A stretch of 32,000 nucleotides of DNA from Blautia sp. Lineage in GTDB: Bacteria; Bacillota; Clostridia; Lachnospirales; Lachnospiraceae. A program made the translations under genes and the position numbers. The stretch spans positions 1 through 32,000 of the forward strand of contig JAMPFM010000033.1 of assembly GCA_023664455.1 (NCBI GenBank). Direction: 5' to 3'. Position 1 is the first letter of the stretch. Each line of letters begins with the position of its first letter. Below are positions 7,569 through 15,432 of the stretch, piece after piece. Below the pieces are notes generated by a model. It made no database searches, was not told the origin of the DNA, and worked only from the letters and a program-made list of their open reading frames with translations.

Positions 7569-8900
7569 ATGGGTAAGGATACGGATATGGAAAGGCGCGC
7601 GGAAGGCGGCGGCAAAAAAAGAGCGCTGACAGGTTTTGCGGCATTCTTAGCGTTGATGTGGCTTTGTACGGTGATATCTAAGAGCATCTATGCGTCGAAG
7701 CTGCCCGTCGTCACCGTGAAACGGACGGAGTCAAAATATGTGGAACATATCGTGGAAACAGAAGGTATCGTCGTTGCGGGCAGTAAGAATCCGGTGACAG
7801 CGCTTGGCGGGCTGAGAGTCCAGACGTTGGCGGTGCAGGTTGGCGATAAAGTGGAAGAAGGCAATGTACTTTTTACAATAGATATAGAAGATTTAGACAG
7901 GCTTATGGAAGAAAAACAGGAAGAAATTTCCAGATTGCAGTTGCAACTGAATGCCCTTGCCACGAATAAAGAGCTGGCGGAGCAGAAAAAGGCTTTAGAG
8001 GAAGAGCGTGCCAGGGCGGATTATGATTCTCTGGCGAGATATGAAGATACGCTGGTAGGAAGGATGGCGGAAGAGGTTCATCAAGCGGAAGAGGACATCG
8101 AGGAACAGGCGGGCGATGAGGAAGCGTTAAAAAAGCAGTTACAAGCGGCGGCATACGCCGAGGCGGACGCCATTGCGCAGAGAGATAACACGATGAAAGA
8201 GGCACAGCGGCGGATAGAGGATATCCAGTTCCCGGAAAATGCGGACGCTACCTTGGAAACCGGACAGATAGAGCTTGCCGGGCTGCAGAAAGAATTGGCG
8301 CAGTTTCAGGAAATCAAAGACGCCAAGGGTGAAATCACGGCAAGGCAAAGCGGTCTTGTTACCGATATTTATATCAGCGTAGGCAGCCGGCTCCCGGATT
8401 CCGCCGTCTTATTACTGGCAGACGATTCCGTGCCCTATCAATTCAAGACCACCATCGACAGCCAGCAGAAAAGTTATGTGGGGCTGAAAGATGCCATTTC
8501 TTTAAAACTGGATGGTAGAAGCGGACAAGATGCCGCCACAGTGGATTACTTAACAGAAAGTCAGACAGCTCCCGGCAACTATGAGCTGTATGTCAATCTG
8601 CCAGAGGGCGTGGGAATGCCGGGTTTATCGGGCGTCATGACCTGCGCGAAAGCTGGGGAAAGATACCCATCCTGTATCCCATCCGCCTGTATCCAGACGG
8701 TAAATAATAGAAACTATGTCTATGTGGTCAAGGAGCGGGATGGGATTCTCGGCATGGAATATTATATAGAAGAAGTGACCGTGAACATTTTAGACCAGAA
8801 CGATACCTGGGCGGCAGTGGAAGGCGCACTGGATAGTTCCAGCCAGATTGTGGAAAGCTCTGACAAGGAAATAAAAAACGGTGATATCGTGCGCTTTTAG
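7569..8900 (+). CDS. HlyD/MacA-like membrane fusion (adaptor) protein
   Basis: 443 residues from ATG 7569, preceded by GGGAGG at a spacing of about 7. An upstream TTG at 7542 is less likely. One membrane anchor follows a basic N-terminus (ALTGFAAFLALMWLCTVISK). A biotinyl-lipoyl half motif comes next (VQTLAVQVGDKVEEGNVLFT), then a long charged coiled coil (about residues 105-240) and a returning lipoyl half (GLVTDIYISVGSRL) with a beta-barrel. This is the periplasmic-adaptor fold of MacA/HlyD proteins. In Gram-positive cells these join ABC exporters of the MacB/FtsX class. No exporter lies beside it here: its neighbours are importer permeases. It may work with an exporter elsewhere, or modify the importer. 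The operon ends with the terminator at 8951. Confidence 0.82.
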   Translation: MGKDTDMERRAEGGGKKRALTGFAAFLALMWLCTVISKSIYASKLPVVTVKRTESKYVEHIVETEGIVVAGSKNPVTALGGLRVQTLAVQVGDKVEEGNVLFTIDIEDLDRLMEEKQEEISRLQLQLNALATNKELAEQKKALEEERARADYDSLARYEDTLVGRMAEEVHQAEEDIEEQAGDEEALKKQLQAAAYAEADAIAQRDNTMKEAQRRIEDIQFPENADATLETGQIELAGLQKELAQFQEIKDAKGEITARQSGLVTDIYISVGSRLPDSAVLLLADDSVPYQFKTTIDSQQKSYVGLKDAISLKLDGRSGQDAATVDYLTESQTAPGNYELYVNLPEGVGMPGLSGVMTCAKAGERYPSCIPSACIQTVNNRNYVYVVKERDGILGMEYYIEEVTVNILDQNDTWAAVEGALDSSSQIVESSDKEIKNGDIVRF

Positions 8901-8950
8901 AAGAGCTTGTAGAAAGGGCGCACAGAAAAACGAAAAATTGTTAAAGAAAG

Positions 8951-8999
8951 AAAAATCGACAGAAAAGGGACGATCCTCAAATTTCTGTCGATTTTTTAT
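8951..8999 (+). terminator. Rho-independent terminator of the solute-binding/adaptor operon
   Basis: A perfect 15-bp stem, AAAAATCGACAGAAA (8951-8965) with TTTCTGTCGATTTTT (8982-8996), ends in a T run. It lies 50 bp after the adaptor stop. The A-rich 5' arm means it could also act on the opposite strand. Confidence 0.9.
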
Positions 9000-9023
9000 G
9001 TAATATGAAATTTTCGATGAAGC

Positions 9024-9067
9024 GGAAGAATGCGTAGCATTCTTCCCAAGATAATCGCGGAGCGATT
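9024..9067. repeat. Two adjacent tight hairpins upstream of mglB
   Basis: GGAAGAATGC-GTA-GCATTCTTCC (9024-9046) is a perfect 10-bp stem with a 3-nt loop. Seven bases later AATCGC-GGA-GCGATT (9053-9067) forms another with the same loop length. They lie between the upstream terminator and the mglB promoter. They look like a small interspersed palindrome pair; no second copy exists in the window. Confidence 0.7.
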
Positions 9068-9202
9068 TTCTTGTATCAATGGGGAAAAATGACTAAGAGA
9101 ATATAGGAAAAACCAAGAAATATATACGGAATATACAAAAAGAGAGAAGGATTTTCTAGATAGACAGAAGAATTTTGTATGTTTTTTTGAATATTGGATT
9201 GC

Positions 9203-9232
9203 TATAATCGCTTATATAACCAATTGGTTATA
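9203..9232 (+). promoter_or_regulatory. mglB promoter -10 with an 18-bp palindromic operator
   Basis: TATAAT at 9203-9208 is a consensus -10, but no good -35 lies 16-18 bp upstream, which suggests an activated promoter. Seven bases downstream, TATAACCAATTGGTTATA (9215-9232) is a perfect 18-bp palindrome covering the expected transcription start, a classic repressor position. The gene's AAGGGAGG follows at 9241. Control by a LacI/GalR-like repressor or by the YesN-like protein of this cluster is inferred. Confidence 0.65.
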
Positions 9233-9256
9233 AACATATTAAGGGAGGATTATACT

Positions 9257-10423
9257 ATGAAAAAGAAAGTAATTAGTGTATTACTTGCAGCAACAATGGT
9301 AGCAGCGATGGTAACCGGATGTGGTGGTTCATCGGACACTCCTGCAACGACAGATGATGTGGCAACGACTGACGACGCAGCTACGGATGATGCGGCAACA
9401 GACGATGCAGCTACGGATGATGCAGCAGCAGACGATGCGGCAGATGACGCAGCAGACGCAGCCGATGCAGCGGCGGACGCAGCAGGCGGAGACCTAGCAG
9501 ACAAAAAAGTAGGCGTATGTATTTATCAGTTCTCTGATAACTTCATGACACTGTTCCGTACAGAGCTTGAGAATTACCTGATTAGCCAGGGCTTCTCAAA
9601 AGAGAACATCACCATCGCGGACGGTGCAAATGACCAGGCTACCCAGACGGGTCAGATTGATAACTTCATTACAGACGGTGTAGACGTTCTGATTATCAAC
9701 CCGGTTAACTCTTCTTCAGCAGAGACCATTACAGACAAAGTGGTTGAGGCAGGCATCCCGCTTGTATATATCAACCGTGAGCCGGATGAAGCAGAAGAGC
9801 AGAGATGGCAGGACAACGGCTGGAACGTAACTTACGTTGGATGTGATGCACGTCAGTCAGGAACCATGCAGGGCGAAATGATAGTTGACCTTGGCCTTGA
9901 CACAGTTGACTTAAATGGCGACGGCGTAATCCAGTATATCATGGTAGAAGGCGATCCTGAAAACGTAGATGCACAGTTCCGTACAGAATTTTCCGTTAAG
10001 GCTCTGACAGACGCAGGTCTGGAAGTTGAATGTCTTTCCGATCAGGTTGGAAACTGGGCACAGGATCAGGCACAGCAGATCGTAGCAAATGCATTAGGAC
10101 AGCACGGCAATGACATCGAAGTTGTATTCTGCAACAATGACGCAATGGCTCTTGGCGCATTACAGGCTATCGAATCCGCAGGACGTACTGTTGGAACAGA
10201 TATTTTCCTGGTAGGTGTTGACGCTTTATCAGAGGCTCTTGAAGATGTTATCGCAGGAACGATGACAGGTACCGTATTCAACGACCACTTCTCACAGTCT
10301 CACAGCGCGGCTGACGCAGCAATCAAATTTGTAAACGGCGAAACAAATGATTACTACATTGGTTGTGATTATGTAAAAGTTACAGCAGAAAATGCACAGG
10401 AAGTTCTTGATATGGTTAAATAA
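9257..10423 (+). CDS. mglB: Galactose/glucose-binding lipoprotein MglB
   Basis: 388 residues from ATG 9257, preceded by AAGGGAGG; an upstream TTG-type start would disrupt the signal peptide. It has a lipoprotein signal with Cys22, an acidic Asp/Ala repeat linker (about residues 31-76), then a type-I periplasmic-binding fold. Compared from memory with Escherichia coli MglB, many sugar-contact positions are kept: Asp and Phe in SDNFM, Asn in IINPVN, Asp and Arg in VDAQFRTEF, Trp in GNWAQDQAQ, Asn in FCNNDAMALG, Asp in VGVDAL and Asn in TVFND. The EF-hand-like calcium loop DLNGDGVIQ is also present. The stacking/H-bonding His152 position reads Asn here (DPENVDAQ). It is the substrate receptor of the MglABC importer, and also a candidate sensor input. 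Confidence 0.93.
   Translation: MKKKVISVLLAATMVAAMVTGCGGSSDTPATTDDVATTDDAATDDAATDDAATDDAAADDAADDAADAADAAADAAGGDLADKKVGVCIYQFSDNFMTLFRTELENYLISQGFSKENITIADGANDQATQTGQIDNFITDGVDVLIINPVNSSSAETITDKVVEAGIPLVYINREPDEAEEQRWQDNGWNVTYVGCDARQSGTMQGEMIVDLGLDTVDLNGDGVIQYIMVEGDPENVDAQFRTEFSVKALTDAGLEVECLSDQVGNWAQDQAQQIVANALGQHGNDIEVVFCNNDAMALGALQAIESAGRTVGTDIFLVGVDALSEALEDVIAGTMTGTVFNDHFSQSHSAADAAIKFVNGETNDYYIGCDYVKVTAENAQEVLDMVK
9347..9484 (+). repeat. Low-complexity repeat encoding the Asp/Ala linker of MglB
   Basis: A degenerate 15-bp repeat (Thr-Asp-Asp-Ala-Ala, four or five units) decays into shorter Asp-Ala-Ala units. It encodes a strongly acidic spacer between the lipid-anchored Cys and the sugar-binding domain. 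It is in frame and prone to length change. Confidence 0.85.
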
Positions 10424-10438
10424 GCGACGCAATCAGAG

Positions 10439-10471
10439 GTGCGGGTGTTAGAAATGGCACCCGCACTTTTT
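10439..10471 (+). terminator. Hairpin terminator/attenuator after mglB
   Basis: GTGCGGGTG (10439-10447) and CACCCGCAC (10458-10466) form a perfect 9-bp GC-rich stem followed by TTTTTAT, 16 bp after the mglB stop. In binding-protein operons such a hairpin lets the binding protein be made in excess over the membrane parts, and some read-through into mglA is expected. Confidence 0.85.
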
Positions 10472-10561
10472 ATGAAGGCAGGGGCAGTTTTGTGGGTTAT
10501 AACGGCATGAGATAGACAATAGACGAATATCAATTCGTATGACGATATAAAATGAAAATAG

Positions 10562-10769
10562 GCAATTGCGAAACTGAAGTTTAGAAACATGTAGTTGTAC
10601 AGAATATGCAACTCCATAAGCAGGTACTGTGAAAACGCCGGTACTTAGATGCCGTATTTTGGCATCTTATGTACCGCTGCGTTTGAACCGTAGCGAGAGC
10701 GTGCCTGCGTTGGATTGTATATTCTGCACAACAGACGGCTGTAAAATCTTAGTTTCGCAATTACCTAAC
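10562..10769 (-). repeat. Nested-hairpin dispersed repeat, copy C, between mglB and mglA
   Basis: The core (10591-10740) is the same element as copy D in reverse orientation: outer arms near GTTGTACAGAATAT and ATATTCTGCACAAC, then GAAAACGCCGGTAC, an inner hairpin AGATGCC-GTATTTT-GGCATCT, GTACCGCTGCGTTTGAACCG and TAGCGAGAGCGTGCC. Beyond it an extra outer pair, GCAATTGCGAAACT with AGTTTCGCAATTAC (about 10562-10575 and 10751-10764), adds to the palindrome. An exact 13-bp direct repeat AAAATGAAAATAG flanks the whole (10549-10561 and 10770-10782), as an insertion duplication would. It fills most of the 371-bp gap inside the mgl operon. Confidence 0.85.
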
Positions 10770-10794
10770 AAAATGAAAATAGAAGGAGGAAAAC

Positions 10795-12303
10795 ATGGCT
10801 GAATATAAACTGGAGCTAAAAGGTATCTGTAAATCCTTTCCAGGCGTAAAGGCGCTTGACCACGCGCAGTTATCGCTTCGTCCGGGTACTGTCCATGCGC
10901 TGATGGGCGAGAACGGCGCAGGAAAGTCCACCCTGATGAAATGTCTCTTTGGCATTTACAAAATGGACGAAGGCGAGATTTACCTGGATGGGGAGAAAAT
11001 TGAAGTAGGGAATCCAGATGAGGCAATGAAACATGGGATTGCTATGGTGCATCAGGAATTGCAGCCGATACCGGCGAGAAGCGTTGGCGAGAATCTTTAT
11101 CTGGGAAGATTTCCGACGAAGAATTTTGGACCGATTAAAATTATCGACCATAAGAAAATGTATGCGGATACAGAGAAATGGTTAAAAGAAGTAAAAATGG
11201 ATTTTGACCCGAAGGCGCAGCTTGGAACCTTATCCATCGGGCAGATGCAGTCTGTAGAAATTGCAAAGGCAGTATCGCAGCAGGCGAAAGTTGTTATTTT
11301 TGACGAGCCGACTTCCTCGCTTTCGGATAATGAAGTAGAAGCGTTGTTCCGTATTATGAACGATTTGAGGGACAAAGGCGTTACGATGGTATACATATCC
11401 CATAAGATGGATGAAATCAAGAGAATTGCCGACGATATCACGGTTATGCGCGATGGTACTTATGTAGGCACCTGGGCGGCGGATGAGTTGACGACGGATC
11501 AGATTATTTCCAAGATGGTTGGACGTGAGCTGACAAACGTTTATCCCGCCAGGGAAAATACGCCCGGCGAAGTCGTTATGGAAGTCAAAAATTTCTCTTC
11601 CATTCATGAGAAATCTTTCCAGGACGTAAGCTTTACGCTCCGCAAAGGTGAAATCCTCGGATTCGGCGGCTTAGTTGGAGCGCAGAGGACAGAGCTGATG
11701 GAGGGAATCTTCGGAATCCGCGGCGTCGCTTCCGGCGAGATATATATGCATGGGAAGAAGATAAAAGTAAAACATCCTATCGATGCGATGAATGCCGGAA
11801 TCGGACTGATTACAGAGGATAGACGTGGAAATGGTATTTTTGGCTGCTTATCCATTAAGGATAACGTTGGCGTTTCCGTTTATAACAAATTCCTGAGAGC
11901 GGGATTTGTCTTAGAGCATAAGAAGATTAACAGTGTTGTAGATGAGAGTATTAAGAAACTGAGCATTAAGACGCCGAGTATGAAAGAGCATATTTCCAAT
12001 CTGTCCGGCGGAAATCAACAGAAGGTTATCGTATCAAGGTGGTTGGCGAATGACCCGGACGTATTGATTATGGATGAACCCACCCGTGGTATTGACGTAG
12101 GAGCTAAGCACGAGATTTATGAAATCATGAACGACTTAGCAAAGCAAGGCAAAGCGATTATCATGATTTCTTCGGAAATGGCGGAGCTTCTGGGTATGGC
12201 GGACAGAGTCTGCGTTATGTGTAACGGGAAACTGACTGGCGAAATTGATGCGCCGGAAGATATGACACAGGCGAAAGTCATGAGTTATGCAACGCAGTTT
12301 TAA
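10795..12303 (+). CDS. mglA: Galactose/methyl galactoside ABC importer ATPase MglA
   Basis: A 502-residue double-cassette ATPase of the CUT2 sugar class. The first cassette has Walker A GENGAGKST, signature LSIGQMQSVEIAKA and Walker B VVIFDEPTSSL. The second has the degenerate Walker A region usual in this family (GGLVGAQRTE), signature LSGGNQQKV and LIMDEPTRGIDVG. Length is standard. AGAAGGAGG stands at good spacing before the ATG at 10795. It energises the MglC channel with sugar delivered by MglB. The gene is separated from mglB by an attenuator-like hairpin and repeat copy C, and is followed 94 bp later by mglC. Confidence 0.95.
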   Translation: MAEYKLELKGICKSFPGVKALDHAQLSLRPGTVHALMGENGAGKSTLMKCLFGIYKMDEGEIYLDGEKIEVGNPDEAMKHGIAMVHQELQPIPARSVGENLYLGRFPTKNFGPIKIIDHKKMYADTEKWLKEVKMDFDPKAQLGTLSIGQMQSVEIAKAVSQQAKVVIFDEPTSSLSDNEVEALFRIMNDLRDKGVTMVYISHKMDEIKRIADDITVMRDGTYVGTWAADELTTDQIISKMVGRELTNVYPARENTPGEVVMEVKNFSSIHEKSFQDVSFTLRKGEILGFGGLVGAQRTELMEGIFGIRGVASGEIYMHGKKIKVKHPIDAMNAGIGLITEDRRGNGIFGCLSIKDNVGVSVYNKFLRAGFVLEHKKINSVVDESIKKLSIKTPSMKEHISNLSGGNQQKVIVSRWLANDPDVLIMDEPTRGIDVGAKHEIYEIMNDLAKQGKAIIMISSEMAELLGMADRVCVMCNGKLTGEIDAPEDMTQAKVMSYATQF

Positions 12304-12397
12304 TCATTCTGAAAAAGGGCATGGTGTAAATGTTGAAAGAAAGGCATTTTCAACTATTGATTCGAGAGTCTGCTAAGGCAGGCAGATGGGGGTAAAA

Positions 12398-13387
12398 ATG
12401 ACAAAGACAAAACAACAGAAAATTAAAGATTTTATCATTAATAATGGTGTTATTATCGTAATGTTTATCCTGGTTATTTATACCGGATTTACATCGAAGA
12501 ATTTTTTTACATCTAACAACCTTATGAACATCCTGATGAATATGAGTTCCAGACTTGTTATCGCGCTCGGTATTGCGGGCTGTGTTATCACCGCGGGCTG
12601 TGACTTGTCAGCAGGACGTATGATCGGGTTTGGTGGATGTATCGCGGGTGTGCTGCTGCAGCGTATCGATTATTCGGGCAAATTTTTCCCGGATATGCAG
12701 CCTTTGAACGTATTCGTAGCAGCGATTATTGTTATGCTGATCTGCGGATTTTTTGGAACGATAACAGGATTCTTTATTGCGTACCTGAGCGTTCCGCCAT
12801 TTATCGCGACACTGGCAATGATGGAAATCGTTTACGGTATTAACTTGATTTTCACGAATGCAACGCCTCTCGGCGGATATGTAAAACAGTATACGGATGT
12901 TGCAAACGGTAAATTCCTCGGCATTAACTACCTAATCTGGATAGCAATTATTGTGGCGGCGATTACATGGTTTATTTTCAACATGACACGCCACGGGAAA
13001 TATATGTATGCAATCGGCGGAAATCCGCAGGCTGCAGAAGTTGCCGGCGTTCCAGTAAAGAAGACTATGATTCTGATTTATATGAAAGCGGCTGCAATGT
13101 ATGGTCTGGCGGGCTTCATGCTTGGTGCAAAAGCCGGCGGCGCGTCTGTTGCGCTGGGTCTCGGTTATGAGATGGAAGCGATTGCGGCGTGTACCATCGG
13201 TGGTGTATCCGTTACCGGCGGACGTGGTAAAGTTTCTTCCGCAATCATCGGTGTTGCCGTATTTGAACTGTTAAAGACAGCATTACAGTATCTGGGCATG
13301 GATGCAAATGCACAGTACATAGCAATCGGTCTTGTAATCTTTGTGGCGATTTCACTGGATATCAGAAAGTATATCGCGAGAAAATAA
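12398..13387 (+). CDS. mglC: Galactose/methyl galactoside ABC importer permease MglC
   Basis: 329 residues from ATG 12398, placed 5 bp after a GGGGG stretch; an in-frame ATG at 12386 has no binding site. It is a hydrophobic multi-span permease of the CUT2 (MglC/RbsC) family, with signature segments AGCDLSAGRMIGFGG, SVPPFIATLAMM, IGGNPQAAEVAGVPV and ACTIGGVSVTGGRGKVSSAIIG. It forms the homodimeric channel served by MglA and MglB. A hairpin terminator at 13409 follows, so the regulatory genes downstream are probably expressed at a lower level. Confidence 0.95.
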   Translation: MTKTKQQKIKDFIINNGVIIVMFILVIYTGFTSKNFFTSNNLMNILMNMSSRLVIALGIAGCVITAGCDLSAGRMIGFGGCIAGVLLQRIDYSGKFFPDMQPLNVFVAAIIVMLICGFFGTITGFFIAYLSVPPFIATLAMMEIVYGINLIFTNATPLGGYVKQYTDVANGKFLGINYLIWIAIIVAAITWFIFNMTRHGKYMYAIGGNPQAAEVAGVPVKKTMILIYMKAAAMYGLAGFMLGAKAGGASVALGLGYEMEAIAACTIGGVSVTGGRGKVSSAIIGVAVFELLKTALQYLGMDANAQYIAIGLVIFVAISLDIRKYIARK

Positions 13388-13408
13388 AGAAAAGAATAAG
13401 AAAGACAG

Positions 13409-13441
13409 TAGCGGCTGGGGAATTTTGCCAGCCGCTATTTT
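13409..13441 (+). terminator. Hairpin terminator/attenuator after mglC
   Basis: TAGCGGCTGG (13409-13418) and CCAGCCGCTA (13428-13437) form a perfect 10-bp stem followed by TTTTAA, 21 bp past the mglC stop and just before the next gene's AAAGGGAGG. It probably sets a lower level for the downstream regulatory genes. Confidence 0.85.
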
Positions 13442-13463
13442 AACCTAAAGGGAGGATATGCAT

Positions 13464-13775
13464 ATGTCGATAGGGGCATTTCTGGAACAGGCGGGTATTC
13501 CGCTGCTGTTGTTTGCCATTTGTATGTATTACGGGCTGCGTCTTATTATCGTGCAGGATATCAGTATGATTCGCAGCAAAGATAAAGAACCGGTAAAGGA
13601 TGAAAAAGCCTATGCCAGAGAAGGCGGAAAACTGATTTTATTCTTTGGCGCGGGGACGTTTCTGATGGCGGTATTGATTTTTGTAAACGTGTATGCGGCG
13701 GTGGGTGAGATTATCGTCTGTACGCTGGTCATGGGAGTGCTCTGGAAGCGGATGAATGATAAATACGGAAGTTGA
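13464..13775 (+). CDS. Small membrane protein of unknown function in the mgl cluster
   Basis: 103 residues from ATG 13464, which is 8 bases after AAAGGGAGG; the in-frame ATG at 13458 is too close to the site. It has an N-terminal membrane segment (IPLLLFAICMYYGLRLIIV), a short charged cytoplasmic or external loop (SKDKEPVKDEKAYAREGG), and two further hydrophobic segments ending in a basic tail. I do not recognise a named family. It sits between the transporter and its regulators and is close to the YesN-like gene, with the stop overlapping an alternative in-frame start of that gene. A role in coupling or assembling the sensor is possible but unproven. Confidence 0.75.
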   Translation: MSIGAFLEQAGIPLLLFAICMYYGLRLIIVQDISMIRSKDKEPVKDEKAYAREGGKLILFFGAGTFLMAVLIFVNVYAAVGEIIVCTLVMGVLWKRMNDKYGS

Positions 13776-13807
13776 TGCAGAAACTGGAAGAAAGGCATGG
13801 TATTTAT

Positions 13808-15427
13808 ATGAGTCAATATTCTGTTTTGCTGGTAGATGATGAAGAAGAAGTATTCCGGGTCATTATGAAAAAAATGGATTGGGAAAGTATGGGATTTTGC
13901 GTCGCCGGTTATGCCCGGAATGGCGTGGAAGCGCTGGAAATGGCGGAAGAGTTACAGGTTGACGTAGTCATGACGGATATCAAAATGCCTTATATGGACG
14001 GGCTTACCCTTTGCAAAAAATTAAAAGAACTTTATCCGACGATGAAAGTCATTATTTTTTCAGGATTTGACGAATTTGAATATGCAAAAGAAGCAATTAA
14101 GATAGAAGCGGAAGAATACATCTTAAAGCCGATTAACGCCAATGAACTGCGGGAAGTATTCGAGCGAATCCGGCGGAATCTGGATAAAGAGCTGGATGAG
14201 AAACGCAATATTGATAAATTGCGGGAGTACTATATGGAAAGTCTTCCGGTATTGCAGGAAAATTTTTATACTTCCTTACTGGAAGGCAGGATTGAAGAAA
14301 ATAAAATTGAAGAATATGCGAAAAATTATCAGATAGAGTTAACGGGACCCCACTATGTCGTAACCGTGCTGCATATCAGCGCCCCAAACGCTTCAGAGGA
14401 AGAGACGGCGATGGATCCGCTTCTGCTTACTTTGTCAGTGAAAAAACTGGCGGAGGAGCAGCTTTCGGAAGTCTGGGACAGCAAGGTTGTGACCTACTTG
14501 GGAGATATTATCGTGATTACACAGTTTTCGGATAAGGAATCCGCCACCCATTTTACCGATACTATGGACAAAATCTGCAAGATGGTAAAGCGAATCTGTA
14601 AGGCGCGTGTAACGGCAGGAATCGGGCATATCTGCGACTTGCCGGGGCAGCTTCCGGTTTCCTATCAGGGAGCCAAAACTGCGATTTCTTACCGGGTGCT
14701 GTACGGGACGACGCGTGCGATTAATATTGCGGAAACGGATCCACAGGAAAATGCCGATATTCCTTGGGAAGAACCTTATATCCATGAGATTATCAAGAAA
14801 ATCAAAATGGGAGAATCCGAACCGTTAAAAGAGACGATACGGGAATTTACCGAGCAGATTTCGGGAAGCAGACTATCGCTGCAGAAATACCGTATTTTAA
14901 TTATGGAGCTGATTACGGAGCTCTTTCGATTCGGCACGAATAATCAGTTGAATCTGGAGCCTGTTTTCGGGGAAAACAGCGACGTCTATACGAAGGCGAT
15001 GCAGATAGAATCCTTAGAGGCCCTGAACGAATGGCTCAACGATAACTGTCTGGAAATGCAGAAACAATTGCTGAATGAAAGACAGGATACGACGAAATCC
15101 TTTGTAAAAAGGGCGATGGAATATGTGGAAGATAACTATTCGGACCAGGATTTGAGTATTGAGACGATTTGCAATCATTTGAATGTCAGTGCGGCGTATT
15201 TTTCCACCGTTTTTAAGAAAGAGACGGGCAAAACATTTATCAATTATCTGACGGATTACCGGATGGAAATTGCACTGGATCTTTTGTTGACAAAAAACGA
15301 AAAAACGTATATTATTTCTGAAAAGGTAGGATATTCTGATCCCAATTATTTTAGCTATGTTTTTAAAAAGCAGTTCGGGATGTCACCTTCCAAATACAAA
15401 ACAAGTAAGTTGGAGAAGACGGAATAA
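13808..15427 (+). CDS. YesN-like response regulator (receiver + AraC HTH)
   Basis: 539 residues from ATG 13808, where the receiver domain begins (SQYSVLLVDDEEEV); GGAAGAAAGG lies about 12 bases upstream. The receiver has phospho-acceptor Asp57 in MTDIKMP and a Lys in YILKP. A central linker region of about 270 residues follows, and then two AraC-type helix-turn-helix motifs (DLSIETICNHLNVSAAYFS and ISEKVGYSDPNYFSYVFKKQ) with FGMSPSKYK at the end. It pairs with the kinase 5 bp downstream. As an AraC-type activator embedded in the mgl cluster it most likely switches on mglB transcription when galactose or glucose is sensed. Confidence 0.93.
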   Translation: MSQYSVLLVDDEEEVFRVIMKKMDWESMGFCVAGYARNGVEALEMAEELQVDVVMTDIKMPYMDGLTLCKKLKELYPTMKVIIFSGFDEFEYAKEAIKIEAEEYILKPINANELREVFERIRRNLDKELDEKRNIDKLREYYMESLPVLQENFYTSLLEGRIEENKIEEYAKNYQIELTGPHYVVTVLHISAPNASEEETAMDPLLLTLSVKKLAEEQLSEVWDSKVVTYLGDIIVITQFSDKESATHFTDTMDKICKMVKRICKARVTAGIGHICDLPGQLPVSYQGAKTAISYRVLYGTTRAINIAETDPQENADIPWEEPYIHEIIKKIKMGESEPLKETIREFTEQISGSRLSLQKYRILIMELITELFRFGTNNQLNLEPVFGENSDVYTKAMQIESLEALNEWLNDNCLEMQKQLLNERQDTTKSFVKRAMEYVEDNYSDQDLSIETICNHLNVSAAYFSTVFKKETGKTFINYLTDYRMEIALDLLLTKNEKTYIISEKVGYSDPNYFSYVFKKQFGMSPSKYKTSKLEKTE

Positions 15428-15432
15428 AAGAC

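Noticed and set aside
9024-9067. Twin hairpins as an additional terminator or riboswitch
   Set aside because: No T tract follows, and there is no conserved aptamer sequence that I recognise. They are reported only as palindromes.
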